Origin: a virus
DNA: 64,000 nucleotides
Direction: 5' to 3' (one strand)
IMG/VR virus record: IMGVR_UViG_3300020437_000003
Span: 62,001-126,000 of that record
Shown here: in pieces, positions 58,601 through 64,000 of the stretch
How the letters are laid out: every line of letters starts with the position of its first letter
Numbering within the stretch: position 1 is the first letter of the stretch
Program-made: the position numbers and the translations under genes
Notes under the pieces: model-generated
Databases searched by the model: none
What the model was told of the DNA's origin: nothing
The model's input: the letters and a program-made list of their open reading frames with translations, nothing else

Positions 58601-59066
58601 GAATACACAAGTTGTTATGTTTAGTTCAAAAACAGGTAACTGGGCAACACCACACGATTTCTTTTTAAAATTGGATTGGAGATTTGGCCCTTTTGATCTT
58701 GACCCTTGTGCTAGTCACAGTAACGCTAAATGTGATAAGTACTTTACTGAAGAAGAGAATGGTCTTGATAAAGATTGGACTGGTAACAATGTTTTTGTAA
58801 ACCCACCATATGGGCGAGGTATTGATAAGTGGATTAAGAAAGCTTACGAGTCAGCGTTAGAGCCTGACACTAAAGTTGTGATGCTTATTCCAGCACGTAC
58901 AGATACAAAGTATTGGCATAACTATGTAATGAAGGCATCAGAGATTTATTTTGTTAGAGGTAGACTTAAATTCGGTGATAGCGACAACTCCGCACCATTT
59001 CCATCTGCCGTTGTAGTATTCAATGGCAAGTCTGGGCCGTGGAGAGTCGAAGGCATTAACAGATAG
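58593..59066 (+). CDS. Dam-like phage DNA N6-adenine methyltransferase
   Basis: A 157-residue protein of the phage N6-adenine methyltransferase family (PF05869 type). The N-terminus contains WATPHDFFLKL, then FDLDPCASHSNAKC (SAM-binding region) and VFVNPPYGRGIDKW (catalytic N-P-P-Y motif), followed by VVMLIPARTDTKYW. It is the usual family length. Overlapping by 8 bases with the beta-class methyltransferase, it is likely made at the same time, so the phage DNA may carry two methyl marks. Confidence 0.88.
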   Translation: MDKNTQVVMFSSKTGNWATPHDFFLKLDWRFGPFDLDPCASHSNAKCDKYFTEEENGLDKDWTGNNVFVNPPYGRGIDKWIKKAYESALEPDTKVVMLIPARTDTKYWHNYVMKASEIYFVRGRLKFGDSDNSAPFPSAVVVFNGKSGPWRVEGINR

Positions 59067-59075
59067 GAGATTATT

Positions 59076-59432
59076 ATGACTGAAGAAGGATTAAATGCAT
59101 CTATACTTAGACTTCAATCGTTTGTGATTGAGACCTATGGAATGATAAAAGATATATACAGACGAGAGCAACAGGAAGGCGACGTAGATAAGGTTGCCCA
59201 GCTTAGTATGAAATTGGCTCAATATGAAGGCGCCCTGCTCACTTTGAGGGGCTACAAGCAAGACATTATTGATTCTGCTGCAGTTGAAGAAGAACCGGAA
59301 GAAGAGCCCGAAGAGGAGCAGATTCCTGAAGAAAAAAATGAAGGTTTTATTACTGAAGAATATCTTGAAAAAGAGTCAAAAACATTCAGAAATTCACAAG
59401 CTCACCAGAAAAAGAAAAAGGGTAAGAAGTGA
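59076..59432 (+). CDS. Acidic small protein of unknown function
   Basis: A 118-residue protein behind AGGAG. Residues 1-65 form a helical hairpin-like segment (LRLQSFVIETYGMI to LAQYEGALLTLRGYKQ). Residues 70-90 are Glu/Pro-rich (EEEPEEEPEEEQIPEE), and the end is Lys-rich (HQKKKKGKK). Charge-segregated and small, it might bind nucleic acid or a partner protein. No family recognised. It overlaps the next gene by 4 bases. Confidence 0.55.
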   Translation: MTEEGLNASILRLQSFVIETYGMIKDIYRREQQEGDVDKVAQLSMKLAQYEGALLTLRGYKQDIIDSAAVEEEPEEEPEEEQIPEEKNEGFITEEYLEKESKTFRNSQAHQKKKKGKK

Positions 59433-59695
59433 ATCGCCAGCAACGTAGAGCAATGAAAAAGCATGCAGGTAAAAAGGCCACAGATGCAATGGCTAACAAG
59501 GTCGCACTATTTGGCCAACTACCTCAATCTTGTAATGCTTGTGAGAAAGAGTTTGACAAGAAAGACAAAGAGATGGTAAAATCTTGGAGTGTCGTTGTGA
59601 AGCAAGAAGTTGTAAGACTGTTTTGTCCTGATTGTATTGAAAAAACGAGGGAGGTGATAAGTGAGCGTAACGAGACTATCGACCGAGGGCCTTAA
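59429..59695 (+). CDS. Small zinc-ribbon-like protein
   Basis: An 88-residue protein starting with GTG 59429. MNRQQRRAMKKHAGKK is a basic N-terminus found on many phage small proteins. CNAC and CPDC, about 30 residues apart (roughly residues 35-38 and 66-69), suggest a zinc ribbon of two CxxC pairs. It overlaps the thioredoxin gene by 35 bases in another frame. A transcription or nucleic-acid-binding role would fit but is not shown. Confidence 0.6.
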   Translation: MNRQQRRAMKKHAGKKATDAMANKVALFGQLPQSCNACEKEFDKKDKEMVKSWSVVVKQEVVRLFCPDCIEKTREVISERNETIDRGP

Positions 59696-60032
59696 AAAGA
59701 TATTAGGCGGAGAAGTCAAGGAAGATGCTACCTGTGTGATTAAGTTTTATTCTAATGGTTGTCATTTGTGTCATAACTTGAAAGATTATTATGAAGATAT
59801 ATCGAATAATGATCAATTTTCTGACATCCATTTTTTTGCTTTTAATGTTGACAACTATCCCGACATTGAAAAGCAATTAAAGTTCAATGGCGTACCAACG
59901 ATATCCCTAGTGAAAACTTATACAGAAGACGTAAGTCCTAAAGTTCGGATTTTAAAAGATCCAGATAAGCCCAATGAGCAAACTTGGTATCGCTCTAGGG
60001 ATATAAAACAATTTATAACGGAGATGAAATGA
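59661..60032 (+). CDS. Thioredoxin-like protein
   Basis: A 123-residue thioredoxin-fold protein starting with GTG 59661, behind GGGAGG. FYSNGCHLCHNLK places the redox pair at Cys34-Cys37 (CHLC), and FNGVPT gives the cis-Pro turn. The active site differs from WCGPC, so redox potential may differ. It is a plausible reductant for the class II ribonucleotide reductase at 44004, whose C-terminal CDGESC needs recycling. It overlaps the preceding gene and the IMPDH/GMP reductase gene. Confidence 0.78.
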   Translation: MSVTRLSTEGLKKILGGEVKEDATCVIKFYSNGCHLCHNLKDYYEDISNNDQFSDIHFFAFNVDNYPDIEKQLKFNGVPTISLVKTYTEDVSPKVRILKDPDKPNEQTWYRSRDIKQFITEMK

Positions 60033-61087
60033 TGCCACTTACAAATTCCAGAGAAATGTTATCATATGATGATGTTCTTTTGGTACCACAATATTCTGAT
60101 ATTCGTAGCAGGTCCGAGGTCAGTACTACAACCGATCTAGGCAACGGCTTGGTCTTGAATCTGCCTGTTCTGGCCTCACCTATGGATACTATTTCTGAGA
60201 CAGCTATGGCTGTCTCTCTGGGTCGTCTTGGCGGCGCCGCTATCATTCACAGGTATAACAGCGCCGAGAATCAATGCCGTATGGTATCTATGGCCTGCGA
60301 GATTGCAAAGACAAAGTATAATATGTCTATTGACATTGGTGCAGCAGTCGGTATTTCAGGAGACTTCGTTGAAAGAGCGACAGCGCTAATTGATGCGGGT
60401 GCAACATTTTTATGTGTTGATGTTGCTCACGGCCACCATATTTTAATGAAGGAGGCTATTACAAAAATTCGACAAGCGGCTGGCAGTAATGTTCATATCA
60501 TGGCTGGTAATGTTGCTACACTAGAGGGGATCAACGATCTAGCAGATTGGGGTGCTGACTCTATTCGTTGCAACATTGGTGGTGGTTCTATTTGTTCGAC
60601 TAGGGTACAGACGGGCCATGGTGTCCCGGGCCTGCAAACCATCTTAGATTGCTCGCAAACCGACCGAAATGTGACAATTATCGCTGATGGTGGAATTAGA
60701 AACTCTGGTGATATTGTAAAAGCTTTCGCCTGTGGCGCTGACGCGGTTATGTGCGGCTCTCTTTTGGCAGGAACAGATGAAAGTCCCGGTAAGATTCAGG
60801 AAGACTTGAATGGCTCTAGATGGAAAACTTATCGAGGTATGGCCTCAAAAGAGGCACAAGTTAGCTGGCGAGGTAATTATTCTTCATTTGAGGGTGTTTC
60901 TGCAAGGGTTCCATATAGAGGATCGGTTGTCAAGATTCTTCAAGACTTAGAACGTGGTATTCGTTCTGGCTTCTCATACAGTGGTGCTAGAACGCTCACA
61001 GAGTTTCAGTCAGTAGCAGAACTAATCAAGCAGACGCCGGCCGGAATGGGCGAGAGCAGAACGCATATATTAGGGAGAAAGTGGTGA
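60029..61087 (+). CDS. CBS-less IMPDH/GMP reductase family enzyme, probably GMP reductase
   Basis: A 352-residue TIM-barrel purine enzyme. GGGSICSTRVQTGHG places the active Cys at 189, close to GMP reductase Cys186. IADGGIRNSGDI and the phosphate loop ADAVMCGSLLAGTDE are conserved. No CBS domains interrupt it, and length fits GMP reductase (about 347). Between YRGMAS and VPYRG the flap is only about 20 residues, lacking a long IMPDH flap with its Arg-Tyr pair, which favours GMP reductase (GMP to IMP, NADPH). YRGMAS and EGVSARVPYRG are more IMPDH-like, so the direction is uncertain. Confidence 0.8.
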   Translation: MMPLTNSREMLSYDDVLLVPQYSDIRSRSEVSTTTDLGNGLVLNLPVLASPMDTISETAMAVSLGRLGGAAIIHRYNSAENQCRMVSMACEIAKTKYNMSIDIGAAVGISGDFVERATALIDAGATFLCVDVAHGHHILMKEAITKIRQAAGSNVHIMAGNVATLEGINDLADWGADSIRCNIGGGSICSTRVQTGHGVPGLQTILDCSQTDRNVTIIADGGIRNSGDIVKAFACGADAVMCGSLLAGTDESPGKIQEDLNGSRWKTYRGMASKEAQVSWRGNYSSFEGVSARVPYRGSVVKILQDLERGIRSGFSYSGARTLTEFQSVAELIKQTPAGMGESRTHILGRKW

Positions 61088-61410
61088 GCGACGAGCCAAA
61101 ATACGGTAGAAACGATAAGCGTATTGTTTTTACTGATACGGATCATCGGCATGCCCAACTGTTGGTGCGTTTACGTACCGACGGTATGAAACAAGCACAG
61201 TTTTTTCGTAGTTTAATCACAGGTTACATTGAACAAGATGATAGAATAGTCAGTTTTTTTGATGATATTAAAGATCAATCTATAAAGAGAAAAGATAAAT
61301 CGAATAGGTTGCGTAAATCTGGGCAAAAACTTCTAAATGACTCAGGCTTTTCCGATGAGCAGATTCAAGATATTTTTGATTTAATTGCAGAGGAACACCC
61401 AGAGCTATGA
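61081..61410 (+). CDS. Small basic protein with ribbon-helix-helix-like start
   Basis: A 109-residue protein with tandem GTG starts (61081 and 61084) that overlaps the previous gene by 7 bases. Residues 10-55 (RIVFTDTDHRHAQLLVRLR and QFFRSLITGYIEQD) have a strand-helix-helix pattern like ribbon-helix-helix DNA-binding proteins. The rest is basic then acidic and helical. It overlaps the sigma-region-4 gene by 4 bases, so a transcription role, such as a late co-activator, is worth considering, but no specific match is seen. Confidence 0.5.
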   Translation: MVSDEPKYGRNDKRIVFTDTDHRHAQLLVRLRTDGMKQAQFFRSLITGYIEQDDRIVSFFDDIKDQSIKRKDKSNRLRKSGQKLLNDSGFSDEQIQDIFDLIAEEHPEL

Positions 61411-61658
61411 AAAACTTTGATGGTCTCAGACCATGTTCCAGAAAATGTATAGAACTTAATACTAGTTGTCCTGTGGAAAGTTGTAGAATGTGGATTGATT
61501 ACCCAGATGAGAAAAATTGTACGCTCATTTCAATCAATGAAAACGACTCAATGACCCTTAGAGAAATAGGTGAGCGACTGTCAATTTCGTTTGCCAGAGT
61601 TAAACAAATAGAGCAAAAAGCTCTTATGAAGTTACGCCGCTTAGGCGTAGAATGGTAA
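61407..61658 (+). CDS. Sigma factor region 4-like protein with Cys-rich N-terminus
   Basis: An 83-residue protein. Residues 49-83 (MTLREIGERLSISFARVKQIEQKALMKLRRLG) carry the region 4.2 helix-turn-helix of sigma70 factors; shown in two parts, MTLREIGERLSIS and ARVKQIEQKALMKLRR. In full sigma factors this part contacts the -35 box. The N-terminal 40 residues have Cys10, Cys14, Cys21, Cys26 and Cys38, perhaps a metal site, and no sigma region 2 is present. It could be a fragmentary late sigma or a co-activator acting at the promoter motif found upstream of virion genes. Confidence 0.72.
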   Translation: MKNFDGLRPCSRKCIELNTSCPVESCRMWIDYPDEKNCTLISINENDSMTLREIGERLSISFARVKQIEQKALMKLRRLGVEW

Positions 61659-61684
61659 TTTTATTAGTTTTTGTAAAATACAGG

Positions 61685-61692
61685 ACTATTTA
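61685..61692 (+). promoter_or_regulatory. Candidate late promoter motif ACTATTTA
   Basis: ACTATTTA lies 58 bases before the acidic core-like gene at 61751, in a 92-base gap, far from the other virion genes. Confidence 0.5.
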
Positions 61693-61750
61693 TTACTGAC
61701 TTATTTTGATGCCAAAATTGTAAATTTACACATTTTAAAGGAGAAATATA

Positions 61751-62365
61751 ATGGCTCGCAAAACACTTTTAACCGAGGCTGAACTTCGTAGCTTTATGAA
61801 GCTTGCTGAACTTAGACCCATCGGTGATGATAAAATTAGAGAAATGTATGGTCAAGATGAAGACGATACTATGGAAGAGGGTGAAAACGTTCAAGACGAT
61901 GATCCTGCCGGCGAAGCTGGTGTAACTTCCGAAGAAATGGATATGGATATGGGCGATGATGACGATGATGCCCCAAAAATGGATATGGACATGGATATGA
62001 AAATGGACGCCCCTGCTGGCGGTGCCAAGATGGTGTCTATCGATGACTTTATGGGAGCGCTTGAATCTGCCCTCGAAGACGTTTTAGATGATGAAGTTGA
62101 GGTTGATATGGATGACGATGCTGAAATGGATATGGATCGTGAGGATGAGCCCGGTGGTATGGAAATGGACGCCGCGGTAGATGCGATGGATGACGGTGAC
62201 GATGATCCTATGATGGAAGAAGAACACGATGATGATATCAATGAAGAAGAAGTTGTCAATGAAATCGCACGTCGAGTTGCTGAGAGACTTCAGGCAAAAA
62301 ACGAAAATGCAGAGATGATTGATCAACTCGCAGAAAGAATTTTAAACAGATTAACATCAAAATAG
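61751..62365 (+). CDS. Extremely acidic Met/Asp-repeat protein, probable prohead core component
   Basis: A 204-residue protein with a basic amphipathic N-terminus (MARKTLLTEAELRSFMKL) and then about 120 residues dominated by Asp, Glu and Met, including MDMDMDMKMD and DMDDDAEMDMDRED. A helix from residue 165 on (VVNEIARRVAERLQAK) closes it. The composition suits a disposable scaffold or core protein like T4 gp67/gp68. An ACTATTTA motif (61685) and AAAGGAG site precede it, so it is probably late. A terminator with nested promoter follows at 62366. Confidence 0.6.
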   Translation: MARKTLLTEAELRSFMKLAELRPIGDDKIREMYGQDEDDTMEEGENVQDDDPAGEAGVTSEEMDMDMGDDDDDAPKMDMDMDMKMDAPAGGAKMVSIDDFMGALESALEDVLDDEVEVDMDDDAEMDMDREDEPGGMEMDAAVDAMDDGDDDPMMEEEHDDDINEEEVVNEIARRVAERLQAKNENAEMIDQLAERILNRLTSK

Positions 62366-62394
62366 TTGACAAAACTGTTGTGAGTCATTATAAT
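62366..62394 (+). promoter_or_regulatory. Perfect sigma70 promoter overlapping a terminator
   Basis: TTGACA (62366-62371), a 17-base spacer and TATAAT (62389-62394) are an exact consensus. The -10 box overlaps the foot of the hairpin starting at 62392. Confidence 0.8.
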
Positions 62395-62428
62395 AACCAT
62401 TAGCAGCAATGCTAGTGGTTATTTTTTT
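62392..62428 (+). terminator. Terminator after the acidic core-like gene
   Basis: A 14-base-pair stem (62392-62405 with 62410-62423) closed by a GCAA loop, with a T-run to 62428. The predicted transcription start from the nested promoter lies inside the left arm. Confidence 0.85.
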
Positions 62429-62438
62429 CGGGGGTATT

Positions 62439-62846
62439 GTGGATCCATTTTGGTTATATGCGCTAGTTTTTTTGTTTGGATATGTCACATGTCAAACGTT
62501 TTATTTTTTTAAGTCAACGAGGGTTTCACTTAAATTAATGAAATCAGGTAGAGTCATCTACTTATTGATGATGGCAAAAGCAATGGAAAATTATAAAATT
62601 GCAGAAGAAGTAATGCTCACAAATCTTAAAGATTCTGAGAGTGATCAAATTGTTATTGATAGGTTTAAAAGAGGCGTAGAAGACGAAAGAAAAAGTTTTA
62701 AAAGTAAGAGTGTAATGTGGTTAATTAATAACACACCTCAAACATTTAGAGATATCATAGGATTTGATGATTGGGATTCTGCAATGCAATACCTTGTTCT
62801 CCATCAAGAAGAGGCATATAAATTTTGGAGAATAGATAATGATTAA
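62439..62846 (+). CDS. Membrane-anchored helical protein of unknown function
   Basis: The start is placed at GTG 62439, after GGGGG; an ATG at 62409 lies inside the terminator hairpin and is rejected. The 135-residue product has one hydrophobic segment at residues 3-24 (FWLYALVFLFGYVTC) and a basic turn, followed by a 100-residue helical cytoplasmic part. It overlaps the second ClpP-like gene by 8 bases and may hold a partner at the membrane. No family recognised. Confidence 0.55.
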   Translation: MDPFWLYALVFLFGYVTCQTFYFFKSTRVSLKLMKSGRVIYLLMMAKAMENYKIAEEVMLTNLKDSESDQIVIDRFKRGVEDERKSFKSKSVMWLINNTPQTFRDIIGFDDWDSAMQYLVLHQEEAYKFWRIDND

Positions 62847-63471
62847 TAGAATATTGGATAGGATTGCAGGTGGTAAAAAGGTTAGTGACAAAGAAAAGAA
62901 ACTTTTAGAAAGTGAACTTGAAAAACTACTTGCTTCTCCTCCGCAACCGGACTTGCGAGTGATAGGTTTGTTCTCTGATGTTTCAGACGACAAAATAGCT
63001 GAGTTGATACACGCGCTGATATATCTCGACGAGATTAACAGAATCACTGACGAAAATAGACCAGTAGAATTTTATATCTCAACGTATGGTGGCTCCGCTG
63101 ATGATATGTTTGGGATGTATGATATAATGCGTGTAATAAGAGAGCGCACCCCAATTCAAACTATTGGTTTGGGCAAGGTTATGTCAGCAGGCGTCTTGTT
63201 ATTAGCTGCCGGCACCAAAGGAAAGCGTTGTATTGGTAAAAACTGTAGAGTAATGGTTCACTCTGTTATTGGTGGTAGCCATGGCCCACTTCACAATCTT
63301 ATAAATGAAATGGATGCCATCGAGCAGATACAAAAAATGTACAGTGACGCCCTCATAGCAGAGACCAACTTGACAAAGAAAGATTTAAAGAAGCTTCTGG
63401 AGAAGAAAGTAAATGTCTATTTATCTGCAGAAGAAGCGGTAGAACTAGGGATCGCAGACATTATTGTATAA
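62839..63471 (+). CDS. ClpP-like serine protease 2
   Basis: A 210-residue ClpP-fold protein. ISTYGGSADDMFGMYD (residues 80-95) is the oxyanion loop, GLGKVMSAGVLLLAAG places Ser at 116, and CRVMVHSVIGGSHG places His at 141. LSAEEAVELGIADII is the C-terminal ClpP signature. The third acid is not evident: where ClpP has Asp, this has Glu or Lys. The first 40 residues form a charged helix. It differs clearly from the ClpP-like protein at 53175, so the two are distinct lineages rather than a recent duplication. It overlaps the membrane protein gene by 8 bases. Confidence 0.82.
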   Translation: MINRILDRIAGGKKVSDKEKKLLESELEKLLASPPQPDLRVIGLFSDVSDDKIAELIHALIYLDEINRITDENRPVEFYISTYGGSADDMFGMYDIMRVIRERTPIQTIGLGKVMSAGVLLLAAGTKGKRCIGKNCRVMVHSVIGGSHGPLHNLINEMDAIEQIQKMYSDALIAETNLTKKDLKKLLEKKVNVYLSAEEAVELGIADIIV

Positions 63472-63481
63472 GGAGTATGAA

Positions 63482-64000
63482 GTGTCAAATTATTTAAAAG
63501 ATATGTTTATCGAGGTTCGAGAAAACACAAAAGAAGCCTCACCATTAAATGAATTGGAACAGATCATTGATAGTGTTACCAAAGTGATTTACGATAAAGC
63601 TATTGTGTCCGAAAAGAAATCACGAGATTTAACGTTTAAACTTTCTATGATCCCTGAAATCGAAGTTTCAGAATTAGGCTGGTCTGATGTACGCACTCCC
63701 GATGGTGGAGGCGCGCCAGTTAAGGGTCGCGAACGTCAGCTTCTTGAGAGTTATTTAGAGAACATACTTGGTGCAGATTCTGTCCGCGGACTTAATTCGT
63801 TGCCTGAACAACTTAGTAAACTATCAAATTTTTATAACAATCCCGAACAATATCTTCAATCTGCGAAAACAAGATCTGCTAAGGTCCAACAGGCTGTATC
63901 AATGCTTGTTTTCTATAAAACGCTGACAAAAATCATTGCTAATTTCAACGCATCATCAGCCGGTTTCAGTTTTGAATCTTTCCTAGCAACACTATTAGAT
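63482..64000 (+). CDS. Unidentified protein, start only (partial)
   Basis: A GTG start at 63482 follows AAGGAG and the frame stays open to the right edge, giving 173 residues. The product is helical with charged and Leu-rich stretches, a conserved-looking GWSDVRTPDGGG loop near residue 66, and an Asn/Ser-rich end. No membrane segment or enzyme motif is seen. Its full length is unknown. Confidence 0.65.
   Translation, partial: MSNYLKDMFIEVRENTKEASPLNELEQIIDSVTKVIYDKAIVSEKKSRDLTFKLSMIPEIEVSELGWSDVRTPDGGGAPVKGRERQLLESYLENILGADSVRGLNSLPEQLSKLSNFYNNPEQYLQSAKTRSAKVQQAVSMLVFYKTLTKIIANFNASSAGFSFESFLATLLD

Noticed and set aside
60029-61087. Firm IMPDH call
   Set aside because: No CBS domains and a short flap without the IMPDH Arg-Tyr pair argue for GMP reductase, but YRGMAS is IMPDH-like, so only the family is stated with confidence.
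61891-62259. Reverse-strand Ser-rich open frame opposite the acidic protein
   Set aside because: It is the complement of Asp codons (GAT/GAC read as ATC/TCA), with no start context.
62409-62438. Upstream ATG start for the membrane protein
   Set aside because: It lies inside the terminator stem and lacks a ribosome site; GTG 62439 has GGGGG at good distance.
1-64000. Integrase, attachment sites, CRISPR arrays or insertion sequences
   Set aside because: No recombinase, direct-repeat array or inverted-repeat-bounded element was seen. The gene set is that of a lytic phage.

Overview
The window is part of a lytic, T4-superfamily (myovirus-type) phage genome. Every supported gene lies on the + strand, genes are tightly packed (many overlap by 1 to 17 bases), and the longest stretch without a gene is about 140 bases. 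There is no integrase, attachment site, CRISPR array, insertion sequence or tRNA that I can see. The DNA is visibly AT-rich. The gene set (class II ribonucleotide reductase, ribosomal protein bS21, J-domain and GroES-like chaperones, ClpP-like proteins, a metzincin) resembles that of aquatic phages. The host cannot be named, but perfect sigma70-type promoters and good Shine-Dalgarno sites suggest a proteobacterium-like host.

Layout. Positions 1-2118 hold an internal-protein candidate, a lysis-type membrane cassette (holin and spanin candidates) and a zinc-ribbon protein. Positions 2120-9630 hold the packaging and head start: two small unknown proteins, large terminase, portal, two conserved unknowns, a DUF1360-like membrane protein, prohead protease, a small core-type protein and bS21. 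Positions 9672-16158 hold fibre-like beta-structured virion proteins with an Smr-domain gene among them. Positions 16252-20660 hold the scaffold, the major capsid protein, a probable decoration protein and a histone-tail-like basic protein. Positions 20731-37224 hold neck, sheath, tube, baseplate hub, tape measure and baseplate genes.

From 37224 the content switches to replication and nucleotide metabolism: an exonuclease-less family A DNA polymerase domain, a protein that may be a divergent FtsZ/tubulin relative, gp32-like SSB, UvsX, a 5' nuclease, DnaB-type helicase, B12-dependent ribonucleotide reductase, a GroES-like protein, amidase endolysin, a secreted metzincin, a complete DnaE-type polymerase, a ClpP-like protein, a J-domain protein, short adenylosuccinate synthetase and dUTPase. 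Then follow a compact cassette resembling a restriction-modification system (PD-(D/E)XK-like, ParB-like, beta-class methyltransferase, Dam-like methyltransferase), a thioredoxin, a CBS-less IMPDH/GMP reductase, a sigma region 4 protein, an extremely acidic core-like protein and a second ClpP-like protein. Primase, clamp, clamp loader and wedge genes gp6/gp25 were not seen and may lie outside the window.

How it works together. GMP reductase-like enzyme plus adenylosuccinate synthetase would push purines from G to A, ribonucleotide reductase with thioredoxin would make deoxynucleotides, and dUTPase would keep uracil out. Two transcription signals stand out. Sigma70-type promoters precede replication and metabolism genes, two of them nested in terminator hairpins. 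A repeated ACTATTTA-like motif sits in nearly every gap before virion genes and is a candidate late promoter, perhaps read by the small sigma-region-4 protein at 61407.
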